From Stenotrophomonas bentonitica (GTDB lineage: Bacteria > Pseudomonadota > Gammaproteobacteria > Xanthomonadales > Xanthomonadaceae), in NCBI RefSeq assembly GCF_002887735.1, contig NZ_PKQP01000002.1, forward strand, positions 547,020-611,019: a stretch of DNA of 64,000 nt. Direction: 5' to 3'. The notes beneath the pieces were generated by a model that was not told where the DNA came from, did no database searches, and worked only from the letters and a program-made list of their open reading frames with translations. Both the position numbers and the translations under genes were made by a program. Shown here one piece after another: positions 20,853 to 28,793 of this stretch (the first letter of the stretch is position 1; every line of letters begins with the position of its first letter).

Positions 20853-21848
20853 CTACACGTCCTCGGGCGTCGGCACGACGGCGGCGACGCCTGGGGTCAG
20901 GCTGCGCGCCACCCGCTCGCCAGCCGCACGTAGCCGGTCGATCAGTGCGGGTGGCCCCAGCACCTCGAACTCCAGGTCCATGGCCAGCAGCCAATAGATC
21001 ACCGAGCCCATCGGGTTGGCGCCACAGCGCAGCAGGCAGCGCTGGTCATCCACACCCTCCAGTACCCCGGCCGACGCAGGGATGCGCTGGCGCAGGGCAG
21101 CCAGGGGTGCGTGCAGGATGATCCGCGCCTCATCGGGGTACTGCCCGAGCGAGAGCGAGCGGGCCACCCACTGGCGCAGGTCGCCGTCGCCGGGGCCGGC
21201 GCGGGGCGCGAAATGCGCGCCCACCACGGGCGTACTGGTGATCCGGTCGATGCGGAAGGTGCGCCAGTCGTCGCGTGCGGGGTCCCAGGCAACCAGATAC
21301 CAGCGCCGATCGGTGTGCACCACGCCTTGTGGCTCCACCTGGCGAGAACTCGGCTGACCTGTGCGGTCGATGTACTCGAAGGCCAGTTGCAGTTGGTCGC
21401 GGCAGGCAGCGGCCAGGGCGGTCAGCCGACCGGCATCGACCAACGGTCCGATCTGATCGGTGGGCAGGATCGCTGAGCGCAGTGCCTCCAGACGGGGCCG
21501 CAGGCGCGGTGGCATCGCCTGTTCAATCTTGACCAGCGCGGTGATCGCGGTCTGCTCGATCCCGCTGATGGTGCCGGCCATCGCCGTGCGCAGCGCGATT
21601 GCGGCCGCCAGCGCTTCATCGTCGTCCAGCAGCAGCGGTGGCAGGGCCCGGCCCGGGCGGAACGCGTAGCCGCCGGCGACACCGGTGCTGGCGTGGATGG
21701 GATAGCCCAGCTGGCGCAGCCGGTCGATGTCGCGGCGGAGCGTGCGTGGATGGATGCCCATGCGCTCGGCCAGCATGCCGCCGCCCCAATGCGGGCGCGA
21801 TTGCAGCAGGGACAGCAGGCTCAGCAGGCGGGCGGAGGCGGTCAGCAT
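20853..21848 (-). CDS. WYL-domain transcriptional regulator
   Basis: This 331-residue regulator has an N-terminal HTH_11/DeoR-like domain (residues 1-60, with LAERMGIHPRTLRRDIDRLRQ), a WYL domain (about 145-220, with WYLVAWD and FRIDRI) and a C-terminal WCX region. WYL domains sense nucleic acid or small ligands and control stress genes in many bacteria; the ligand here is unknown. It is divergent from the glutathione S-transferase gene with 114 bases between them. This is a common arrangement in which such a regulator controls the adjacent enzyme, so regulation of the GST is inferred. Confidence 0.9.
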   Translation of the reverse strand: MLTASARLLSLLSLLQSRPHWGGGMLAERMGIHPRTLRRDIDRLRQLGYPIHASTGVAGGYAFRPGRALPPLLLDDDEALAAAIALRTAMAGTISGIEQTAITALVKIEQAMPPRLRPRLEALRSAILPTDQIGPLVDAGRLTALAAACRDQLQLAFEYIDRTGQPSSRQVEPQGVVHTDRRWYLVAWDPARDDWRTFRIDRITSTPVVGAHFAPRAGPGDGDLRQWVARSLSLGQYPDEARIILHAPLAALRQRIPASAGVLEGVDDQRCLLRCGANPMGSVIYWLLAMDLEFEVLGPPALIDRLRAAGERVARSLTPGVAAVVPTPEDV

Positions 21849-21962
21849 CAGGAAAGCGTAGCAGCCATTGCGGGCGGGTTCTGTCCGCAAGGGTGGCTAG
21901 CCTTGGGGCCACGGTGCAGGACCGCTTTGGTCGCACCCCTGACCACCCTCAAGGAGTTCCAG

Positions 21963-22568
21963 ATGTCCCTCGTCTTCTATTGGCACCCGATGTCCAGCGC
22001 CACCCCGATCGCCTGCGCCCTGGCCGAACTGGCTGTCCCTCATGAGCGGGTCAGGATCGACATCCGCGCCGGCGAGCAGCGCACGGCCGACTACCTGGCC
22101 ATCAATCCCAACGGCAAGGTGCCGTGCCTGGTGGTGGATGGCACGCCGATGTTCGAAGCCCTGGCGATCCACCTGTGGCTGGGCGAGCACCACGGCGTGG
22201 CCAAGGGGCTCTGGCCGCAGGACGGTACACCGGCGCGGCTGGAGGCGATGTCGTGGTGCACGTGGGCATATGTCACCTATGGCGCGGTGATCGGGCGTGT
22301 GTGGCTGGCCACCACGGACGATGCGCTGCGCCATGCCGACCATGCCGCAGCTGGCATCCGCGCGGCCAATGAACTACTGGACGTGCTGGAGGCGCGCCTG
22401 TCGCAGCAGCCATGGATGTTGGGTGAGGCCTACTCGCTGGTAGATCTCGTGGTGGGCAAGGTGGTCGGCTACGGGACCTTCGTGGGCGCTGCCGTGGACG
22501 CGCACCCGGCCGTGGCGGCGTGGCTGGGACAGCTGCAGGCACGGCCGGTGATGCAGGGCGAGATGTGA
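21963..22568 (+). CDS. Glutathione S-transferase family protein
   Basis: This 201-residue protein has the thioredoxin-like N-terminal GST domain (residues 1-80: FYWHPMSSATPIACALAEL, then INPNGKVPCLVVDG with the cis-Pro that holds glutathione, and FEALAIHLWL) and the helical C-terminal domain with SLVDLVVGKVVGYG near residue 160. The Ser in PMSSATP may be the catalytic residue. AAGGAG lies six bases before the ATG, an ideal ribosome-binding site. The substrate is unknown; the divergent WYL regulator suggests inducible expression. A terminator follows. Confidence 0.92.
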   Translation: MSLVFYWHPMSSATPIACALAELAVPHERVRIDIRAGEQRTADYLAINPNGKVPCLVVDGTPMFEALAIHLWLGEHHGVAKGLWPQDGTPARLEAMSWCTWAYVTYGAVIGRVWLATTDDALRHADHAAAGIRAANELLDVLEARLSQQPWMLGEAYSLVDLVVGKVVGYGTFVGAAVDAHPAVAAWLGQLQARPVMQGEM

Positions 22569-22627
22569 AGCAGCATGCTCATCTGGAATGCACATGACGC
22601 GCATTCCAAAATTTAACTGGTGAATGG

Positions 22628-22655
22628 ACCGGGCCCGACCGTAAGGTGGCCCGGT
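22628..22655 (+). terminator. Terminator after GST gene
   Basis: ACCGGGCC and ACC pair with GGT and GGCCCGGT around a GTAA loop, with a 2-base bulge, followed by TCTCCATTTT. It lies 60 bases after the GST stop. A weaker 7-bp hairpin (GGAATGC/GCATTCC) sits at 22586-22608. Confidence 0.7.
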
Positions 22656-22679
22656 TCTCCATTTTCCGGTGCATTGCCC

Positions 22680-24125
22680 ATGTCCCTGCGTCTTGCCCTT
22701 CCGGTGCTGCTTGCACTGGCCCCTTCCGCATTCGCGGCCGAGCAGGCCGACCTGATGATCCGGCATGCGACCGTGGTCGATGTGGAGCATGCCTCCACCG
22801 TGCCGGACCAGACCGTCGTGGTACGCGGCCAGGACATCGTGGCGATGGGCAGTGATCGTGCGATGCGCAAGGCGTGGAAGGCCCGCGAGGAGGTCAACGG
22901 CAAGGGGCGCTATCTGATCCCGGGCCTGTGGGACATGCACGTGCATTTCGGGGGCGGCCCGGAGCTCATTGAGGAGAACAAGGCGCTGCTGCCGCTGTAC
23001 ATCGCCCATGGCATCACGACCATCCGCGACGCCTCCGGCGATCTGCCCGACCAGGTGCTGCAGTGGCGCGGCGAGATCGCCAGCGGCCGGTTGGCCGGCC
23101 CGCAGTTGTTCACCTCGGGTGCCAAGATCGAAGGCATCAAGCCGGTCTGGAAGGGCACCATCGAAGTCGGCTCGCAGGCGGACCTGGATGCGGCGTTCGT
23201 GCGCTTGAAGCGCGACCGCGTCGACTTCGTCAAGATCACCGACAGCACCCTGACCCCGGAATTGTTCCTGGCGGCCGTGCGCGGTGCACGCGCCAACGGT
23301 CTGCGTGCATCCGGGCATATTCCGATGGCATTGACCGTGCAGCAGGCGGTCGATGCGGGCATCAGCTCGATCGAACACCTGGACTACGCCTACAAGGCGG
23401 GCGTCAACGATGAAGCCGCGATCGCCGCGGACTTCGGCGCCAAGCGCATCGATCGCGCGCAGGCCAACGCGCGCTTGGATGCGGGCTTTGACCGTGACAC
23501 CGCCATGGCCGCCTATCGTGGTTTCGCGGCCAAAGGCGTGTTCGTGACGCCGACCCTCAATGGCGGGCGCATTCTGGACTTCCTGGACCAGGACGACCAT
23601 CGCAACGATCCCTACCTGGCCTACATCGGCCCGAAGCTGCAGGCCACCTACGCCTGGCGCGTCGAGCGCGCGGCAAAGGCGACCCCGGCGCAGATCGACG
23701 CGCGGCACCAGGAGTACCACCAGGTCGCCGCGGTGCTGCCGATGCTGCAGCAGGCCGGCGTGACGATCATGGCCGGTACCGATGCGGGCTTCCTCAACTC
23801 GTTCAACTATCCCGGTATCGGCCTGCATGACGAGCTGTCGCTGTTCGTCAAGGAAGGGCTGACCCCGGCGCAGGCCCTGTCCGCGGCCACGCGCGCGGGC
23901 CCGGCCTGGTTCGGCACCCTGGATCGTTACGGTGCGGTCGCGCCCGGCAAGGCGGCCGACCTGGTGTTGCTGGAGCGCAATCCACTGGAGGATATCGAGG
24001 CCACGCGCGGCATCCAGTACGTCGTGCTGCGCGGCCAGGGCTATGACCGCACGGCGCTGGATGCGCTGTTGACGCAGACCAGGGCCAAGGTCGCTGCGTG
24101 GAAGGCGGAAGCGGCGAAGGAGTGA
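22680..24125 (+). CDS. Secreted amidohydrolase-family protein
   Basis: This 481-residue protein of the amidohydrolase superfamily has a signal peptide (MSLRLALPVLLALAPSAFA), so it acts in the periplasm or outside the cell. Metal-binding motifs are intact: DMHVHF (HxH, about residues 82-84), the Lys in FVKITDS, the His in ASGHIPM, EHLDYA, and the Asp in MAGTDAGF. The C-terminal beta domain closes with PGKAADLVLLERNP. The sequence resembles imidazolonepropionase-like or prolidase-like hydrolases; the actual substrate is unknown. The start lacks a clear ribosome-binding site but begins the signal peptide exactly. Confidence 0.88.
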   Translation: MSLRLALPVLLALAPSAFAAEQADLMIRHATVVDVEHASTVPDQTVVVRGQDIVAMGSDRAMRKAWKAREEVNGKGRYLIPGLWDMHVHFGGGPELIEENKALLPLYIAHGITTIRDASGDLPDQVLQWRGEIASGRLAGPQLFTSGAKIEGIKPVWKGTIEVGSQADLDAAFVRLKRDRVDFVKITDSTLTPELFLAAVRGARANGLRASGHIPMALTVQQAVDAGISSIEHLDYAYKAGVNDEAAIAADFGAKRIDRAQANARLDAGFDRDTAMAAYRGFAAKGVFVTPTLNGGRILDFLDQDDHRNDPYLAYIGPKLQATYAWRVERAAKATPAQIDARHQEYHQVAAVLPMLQQAGVTIMAGTDAGFLNSFNYPGIGLHDELSLFVKEGLTPAQALSAATRAGPAWFGTLDRYGAVAPGKAADLVLLERNPLEDIEATRGIQYVVLRGQGYDRTALDALLTQTRAKVAAWKAEAAKE

Positions 24126-24167
24126 CGCCTTGGCGCGCTCACCGGAGCGGTGGGCGCGCACACGTCC

Positions 24168-24177
24168 GGGGGGGGGG
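24168..24177 (+). repeat. Poly-G tract of 10
   Basis: A run of ten G lies in the 89-base gap between the amidohydrolase and the convergent glycoside-hydrolase-like gene. Its length could vary by slippage or sequencing error. It is not inside a gene or a visible promoter. Confidence 0.9.
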
Positions 24178-24214
24178 CAGGTCCGCGGGCGCACAGGTCG
24201 GGTGGCGTGCCGGC

Positions 24215-26377
24215 CTACGGCCCCGCCGGCGAAATGAACTCCAGCGTACGGCCGTCTGCCAGGCGGGCGGTCGCGCTGCGCGCCGGAAGCGGACGGTCAT
24301 CCACCTGTCGTGGTTGATCGGAGAAATTCGCCACGATCACGCTGCCATCGGCAAATGTGGTCTGCTGCACCTGCCCGGCGGCATCGCGCCAGCGGAAGTC
24401 GGTCAGTGCCTGGTCGAACAAGTGCTCATGCACGGGACGGAAGAACGCGTCCAGCTGGCGCAGGTAGGCGATCCGTGACGGGGCGGTCGCCACGCTGAGG
24501 TTGAGCAGGGGTGGTACGTTGTACAGCTGCTGCAGCAGCTCGGTGGTGCTGCGGCTCTCGCGGAACTTGAGGCTGTCCAGGGTCCAGTGATGGGTGCTGA
24601 CCACGCTGTCGTGGAAGGCTGCCTGCAGCAAGGGCAGGCGACGGGCCGGATTGAAGTAGAGCTGCTGGTAGCGGGGCTTGAGCCGGCTCTGTTTGAAGAA
24701 GAAGGCAGGCTGGTGCTCCGGCGCCCACGCCCCGAGGTAGTACGGCGAGTCGCGCTCGCGGCGCATCTGCGGATCGCGCCAGCCGAACCCGGCGGTCTGC
24801 GCGCCGTGCGCGAAGACGATATGCCGGTTGACCACGGCCGAGCCGACTTCCGAGCCGACCACCAGTGCCTGGGTATCGGCCAGCCAGGCGAGGGCCGCGT
24901 TGCGGTTGGCCGCATCCTGCGCCTGCGGGGTGGGCTTGGCCGGGTCGCTGTCATCGAACAGCATGCCGGTCGCTGCGACATCCAGGAACCAGCTGTTGTA
25001 GGGCGTGGTGGCGCGCAGGTCCCGCACCCGACGTTCCATCAATGGCCGGATACAGGCTGCGTTGGTATACACCCCGCTGCCCTGGAACCCTTTGATCCGC
25101 TGGCCATCGGGTTTCATGATTCCGCAGCGCTCGAACGCGTCCTGGCCGAGCTGGGCCGACAGCCAGGACGGATTGTCGTTGCCGTCGGGCAGGGCGGTGT
25201 CATAGGAATCGTACGGCGCCACCAGGTAGCCGGCCTGTACGCCTGCTTCCACGCCGCCCGGGCTCGCCCAGCCCGCCGTCCAGTCCGGTAGTCCCAGCCA
25301 CAGGCGCGGCAGGCCCGCGGCCTGCAGGGCGCGGATCATCTGCGGCGACGCGCTGTCGCCCCGCAACGCCTCGGGCTGCAGCGCCGTGCCCAAGGTTGCA
25401 TCCAGCTGGTGCCGGCGCTGCTGCATGGCCTGGGCGGTGTCACCGGGAAACTGTTCCGCCAGCGCGGCATTGATCGCGGCCACCAACACCTGTTGCACAT
25501 AGGGGCCGCTGCGTGCGGCCGCCAACGCCTCCAACGCCTCGTCATCCTTCTGGATCCACGCGCGTGGCAGCAGCGCCTTCAGCGTCGCCCAGTCGCGCAC
25601 GTCCTGTTCCACCAGCAGGCGGTCACCCCACAGATACAGGTGGCTGGCACCGATGAGCTTCTCACCGTCCGGCAACGCGGCGAGTTTGTCCTTCAGCGGC
25701 ACGAAGCCGCCCTGCGCCTGCAGCCACGCCCGGTAGCGTTTGGCCGGCGCCAGCCAATCCGGCGCATCCAGGCTGACGATGACGGTATACGGCTCAGACA
25801 CGTTGAGCGCATTGAAGTGGTGCTCGGCGGCGACCGCGACGCCTGGCCCATCGGCGCTGAAGTGAACGGTGTTGTTGAAGGGTGTCGCGAACAGGATCGA
25901 CAGCACGCGATCCGGCCACGCCAGGCCGATCACGGGCAGGGTAAGGTCTTCGGTGGTGTTGATCTCGCCGTAGGCATCAAGCAGTTCATCCCGCCAGACG
26001 GTGTCATCGGCGGGAAGGTAGTAGCCCTCGTGCAGCGGCAGCAACAGGGCGTGCGGACCGGCGGGCAGTCGCGGCCAGTGCACGCTGCCCTCGGTGGTCC
26101 GGTTGAAGTGCATCTGCAGCGTATCGCCGACCAGCTCGGCCCGTACCTGCGTTGCATCGCCCCATTGCCATCGACCGGTAGCGGCGGTCTGCTTCAGCGC
26201 CGACACCGTGCCGGCGTCGCCCGCCGAAGAGATGCGGGTGGTGGTGCCGTCGGACTGGGTGGCGGTCACCGCCAGCGTTGCAGGATCGATCTCGACGCGC
26301 CACGCCGGGTTGGTCAAGGTCAGGGCGTGGCTTTGCGTTGCGGGCAGCAACAGCAACAGAACAAGGAAGTACTTCAT
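24215..26377 (-). CDS. Secreted putative glycoside hydrolase
   Basis: This 720-residue secreted protein has a signal peptide (MKYFLVLLLLLPATQSHA), an N-terminal beta-sandwich region (about residues 20-215), a long central catalytic-looking region (about 220-620) and a short C-terminal beta domain. The centre has features of retaining glycosidases of the GH101/GH129-like type: YLVAPYDSYDTALPDGNDNP, SGVYTNAACIRPLMERRV and a NSWFLDVAATG segment with a candidate Asp nucleophile, then FDDSDP. The family call is an inference from pattern only, and the polysaccharide or glycopeptide target is unknown. It is convergent with the amidohydrolase gene. Confidence 0.7.
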   Translation of the reverse strand: MKYFLVLLLLLPATQSHALTLTNPAWRVEIDPATLAVTATQSDGTTTRISSAGDAGTVSALKQTAATGRWQWGDATQVRAELVGDTLQMHFNRTTEGSVHWPRLPAGPHALLLPLHEGYYLPADDTVWRDELLDAYGEINTTEDLTLPVIGLAWPDRVLSILFATPFNNTVHFSADGPGVAVAAEHHFNALNVSEPYTVIVSLDAPDWLAPAKRYRAWLQAQGGFVPLKDKLAALPDGEKLIGASHLYLWGDRLLVEQDVRDWATLKALLPRAWIQKDDEALEALAAARSGPYVQQVLVAAINAALAEQFPGDTAQAMQQRRHQLDATLGTALQPEALRGDSASPQMIRALQAAGLPRLWLGLPDWTAGWASPGGVEAGVQAGYLVAPYDSYDTALPDGNDNPSWLSAQLGQDAFERCGIMKPDGQRIKGFQGSGVYTNAACIRPLMERRVRDLRATTPYNSWFLDVAATGMLFDDSDPAKPTPQAQDAANRNAALAWLADTQALVVGSEVGSAVVNRHIVFAHGAQTAGFGWRDPQMRRERDSPYYLGAWAPEHQPAFFFKQSRLKPRYQQLYFNPARRLPLLQAAFHDSVVSTHHWTLDSLKFRESRSTTELLQQLYNVPPLLNLSVATAPSRIAYLRQLDAFFRPVHEHLFDQALTDFRWRDAAGQVQQTTFADGSVIVANFSDQPRQVDDRPLPARSATARLADGRTLEFISPAGP

Positions 26378-26430
26378 GCAGGGTCCGGGCGAAGGTGGCG
26401 TGCGGGGCGAGGCGGTCGCCGGAGAGTAAA

Positions 26431-26450
26431 GCGCCGGCGGTCGCCGGCGC
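26431..26450 (-). terminator. Inverted repeat, possible terminator
   Basis: A 9-bp perfect inverted repeat (GCGCCGGCG/CGCCGGCGC) with a 2-base centre lies downstream of the quinone-reductase-like gene. On the minus strand it is followed by TTTACTC. It could instead be a REP-like element. Confidence 0.5.
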
Positions 26451-26563
26451 CTGCCGCACGTCACAGTTGATGCGCGAGGTGCTGTCGCGATTCATGAAGC
26501 GTGCGGCGCGTCATGCTCGTGTCGGTCCTTCAGCCACGTCGCATTGCGTGCTGTCTTCTCCGC

Positions 26564-27166
26564 TCACCGCGCTGCCGTCGCTGCCGTTGCGATCCGCTCG
26601 CCCAGCGCGAACGCACTGTGCAGGTGGGCCTGAGCATCACCCGTGTCGGTCTCCAGCAGCAGCGTGGACGAGAGCACCGGCGCGCCGCAGTAATCGAAGA
26701 TGCCGGTGTCGATCTGGGTCTTCATAGCCTCGGTGTAGCCGCGCTTGTGCCAGGTGCGCGCATCGGCGCCCCCCAGTACGACCAGATGGACGGACAGGCG
26801 CCCCAGTTTCTTGAGCACGCCCTGGCCGCTGCTGTCGTCATAGGCCCAGCCGCCCGTGAAGACGCGGTCGATCCAGCCCTTCATCAGCGCCGGCATGCTC
26901 CACCAGTAAACGGGAAACACCAGCACGAGTGCGTCGGCGCGGTCCAGGCGGGCCTGTTCGGCCAGTACATCGGCCGGGAACGCGCTCAGGCGGTGGTGGC
27001 CGTCCAGGTCGTGCCGGGTGTAGCGGGGGTCGAAGCCCTCGGCATGGAGGTCGGCCAGTTCCACGGTCGCGCCGGGGGCGGTGGATAGGCCGTCCGCGAT
27101 GCGGCGGGCGACGGCCTGGGTCAGGGCGTCGGGATGGGGGTGAGAGGTGACGATCAGGGTGTGCAT
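26564..27166 (-). CDS. NAD(P)H:quinone oxidoreductase-like flavoprotein
   Basis: This 200-residue member of the flavodoxin-2 fold (PF02525, NQO1/MdaB type) uses FMN or FAD and NAD(P)H for two-electron reduction of quinones or related electrophiles. Typical segments are LIVTSHPHPDALTQAVA (phosphate-binding loop), LVFPVYWWSMPALMKGWIDRVF and a GWAYDD segment. The ATG at 27164-27166 gives the standard start. It is divergent from a TetR regulator gene; the two promoters overlap and share two palindromic boxes, so repression by that regulator and release by a quinone or electrophile is inferred. Confidence 0.9.
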   Translation of the reverse strand: MHTLIVTSHPHPDALTQAVARRIADGLSTAPGATVELADLHAEGFDPRYTRHDLDGHHRLSAFPADVLAEQARLDRADALVLVFPVYWWSMPALMKGWIDRVFTGGWAYDDSSGQGVLKKLGRLSVHLVVLGGADARTWHKRGYTEAMKTQIDTGIFDYCGAPVLSSTLLLETDTGDAQAHLHSAFALGERIATAATAAR

Positions 27167-27187
27167 GCGCGTCCAAGGGGAGGAGGT

Positions 27188-27217
27188 TGTATACTTTCGG
27201 TAAGTTACGAACTGTAA
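27188..27217 (-). promoter_or_regulatory. Promoter of quinone-reductase-like gene
   Basis: On the minus strand TTACAG (27212-27217) and TATACA (27188-27193) are spaced by 18 bases. The expected start is near 27181, about 15 bases before the ATG. It overlaps both GTAAGTTAC boxes. Confidence 0.6.
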
Positions 27218-27222
27218 GTTAC
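27200..27222. promoter_or_regulatory. Twin GTAAGTTAC operator boxes
   Basis: Two identical 9-base palindromes GTAAGTTAC occur at 27200-27208 and 27214-27222, 14 bases apart, inside an 11-base direct repeat (GTAAGTTACGA). They lie within both divergent promoters, as expected for a TetR-type operator controlling itself and the neighbouring reductase. Confidence 0.7.
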
Positions 27223-27234
27223 GATTGGTATATA
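27205..27234 (+). promoter_or_regulatory. Promoter of tetR-type gene
   Basis: TTACGA (27205-27210) and TATATA (27229-27234) are spaced by 18 bases. The -10 box ends three bases before the ATG at 27238, so the transcript would start at or inside the start codon. Confidence 0.5.
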
Positions 27235-27237
27235 GCG

Positions 27238-27846
27238 ATGTCAAGCCCGCTCGACTCTGCCGTTCCGGTGGCGCCTCGCCGCCGCATGACCCGCGACGAT
27301 CGCCTGCGCCAGTTGCTGGAGGAAGCGTGGCGGCTGGTGCGCGAGGAAGGCACCGACGCGCTGACCCTGGGGCGATTGGCCGAGCAGGCCGGGGTGACCA
27401 AGCCGGTGGTGTATGACCATTTCGGTACGCGGGCCGGTCTGCTCGCGGCGCTGTACCAGGATTTCGATGCGCGCCAGGGCGTGGTGATGGAAGCGCGCTT
27501 TGCAGACAGCGGTCCGACGCTCGCCGAGAAGGCGCAGGTCATTGCCGATGCCTACGTCGCCTGCGTCATGAAGCAGGGGCGTGAGATTCCCGGCGTGATC
27601 GCGGCGTTGGCCGGTTCGCCCGAACTGGCACGGATCAAGCGCGAGTACGACGTCGTGTTTCTCGAGCAGTGCGGCGCGCTGCTGTCACCGTTCGCACCCT
27701 CCGGCGTGCTGGCCCAGGCGGGATTGTGGGGCATGCTGGGCGCGGCCGAAGGGCTCTCCTATGCCGCCACCACGGGCGATATCACCGCGCAGCAGGCCGT
27801 GCAGGAGCTGGCGGCGACGATCGCCGCGATGGTGGCGCGTAGCTGA
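27238..27846 (+). CDS. TetR-family transcriptional regulator
   Basis: This 202-residue TetR regulator has an N-terminal helix-turn-helix (about residues 20-65: DDRLRQLLEEAWRLVREEG, then LTLGRLAEQAGVTKPVVYDHFGTRAGLL) and a helical ligand-binding domain (from about 75). The ATG at 27238 is the natural start before a Pro/Arg-rich tail that precedes the helix-turn-helix. There is no ribosome-binding site. It is divergent from a quinone-reductase-like gene across 71 bases that hold two identical palindromes. It likely represses both genes; the ligand is not identifiable from sequence. Confidence 0.92.
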   Translation: MSSPLDSAVPVAPRRRMTRDDRLRQLLEEAWRLVREEGTDALTLGRLAEQAGVTKPVVYDHFGTRAGLLAALYQDFDARQGVVMEARFADSGPTLAEKAQVIADAYVACVMKQGREIPGVIAALAGSPELARIKREYDVVFLEQCGALLSPFAPSGVLAQAGLWGMLGAAEGLSYAATTGDITAQQAVQELAATIAAMVARS

Positions 27847-27931
27847 GCGCTTTGCGCGGTGCAGGGCCATGGGCGTGCGAGTGAGCGATGGCCGGACGCG
27901 TATGATGTCCCGCCCTCTTGGACTGGATGCC

Positions 27932-28684
27932 ATGCGCGTTTTCCTGCCTGTGCTTGTACTTGCTGCCGCGATCGGCGCAGCGCTGCCCGCTGCTGCCATG
28001 ACGATCTCGTTGAACGAGCGTCTGAAGGCGGCGTCGCGTATCGAGGTGAACCAGGTGCCGCCGAGCGGTGCGTCATTGCTGGCCCATGTGCAGCAGTTCC
28101 GCAACGGCGACAGCCTGATCAGTCTGGGCGAAGGCGAGGGCACGCCGGTGGTGCTGACGCTGTGCAACGGCAAGGCGCATTTCAATCTGGAGGCAAACTG
28201 GCCAGGTGCGCCCGAGGCGAAGACGCAGGAAGAGAAGCAGATGCGTGCGTACGGGATGTACATGGCGGTGATGGGCGGCATGGCGATGGTGCAGGCGGCC
28301 GCGGGCGATGCGCTGGTACTGCCTGCCGCAGGACAGACCGCCACCGTGCAGCACGAAACGCCGTGGGCCTATGGCAAGGAGCACTACACGGTGGCGATGA
28401 CCAGTGCGACCAGTGGCGAGCTGCGGATCAGGGCCACCAAGACCGGGACGACCGCCAAGGCGCCCTCCGGCGCGGATGACGTAATCAGTACCGATGACGA
28501 CCAGGCCGCGCGGCTGGCCGAGCTGGAGCCGGTGGGTACCTGGCGGGAGCTGGTGATCGGCTCGGCGCCGATGGCGGCGTCGCTGCCGGACAGCTTCCCG
28601 CTGAAGGGCTGGATGTCCGTCGCCGGCAAGGGCGGTGCAACGGTGGGCGCGGCGCGCAAGGCGTCGGGCGATTGCGCGCGCTGA
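27932..28684 (+). CDS. Secreted hypothetical protein
   Basis: This 250-residue protein has a signal peptide (MRVFLPVLVLAAAIGAALPAAA). No family is recognised. The mature part begins ISLNERLKAASRIEVNQ and contains a hydrophobic Met/Ala-rich segment (MYMAVMGGMAMVQAAAG, about residues 110-126) and later a Thr-rich region with an acidic stretch. It could be envelope-associated. The ATG at 27932 directly starts the signal peptide; a start nine codons earlier (27905) is possible. It lies between the tetR-type gene and the iron-regulated cassette and belongs clearly to neither. Confidence 0.7.
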   Translation: MRVFLPVLVLAAAIGAALPAAAMTISLNERLKAASRIEVNQVPPSGASLLAHVQQFRNGDSLISLGEGEGTPVVLTLCNGKAHFNLEANWPGAPEAKTQEEKQMRAYGMYMAVMGGMAMVQAAAGDALVLPAAGQTATVQHETPWAYGKEHYTVAMTSATSGELRIRATKTGTTAKAPSGADDVISTDDDQAARLAELEPVGTWRELVIGSAPMAASLPDSFPLKGWMSVAGKGGATVGAARKASGDCAR

Positions 28685-28731
28685 GCCCGTGCATGGCGAG
28701 CGCGATGGCAGGGCGCTCTGCGCAACGTCAG

Positions 28732-28746
28732 TGATACCCATTCTCA
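28732..28746. promoter_or_regulatory. Fur-box-like operator of iron cassette
   Basis: On the minus strand this reads TGAGAAT-G-GGTATCA, matching 11 of 14 positions of the 7-1-7 Fur consensus TGATAAT-N-ATTATCA. It lies 47 bases before the esterase ATG and just upstream of a TACACT -10 box (28754-28759), where bound Fur would block transcription. Confidence 0.6.
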
Positions 28747-28793
28747 TTTGAGTTACACTGGCGGGATAGCACTGTCTCTCGCTTCGGGTTGTC

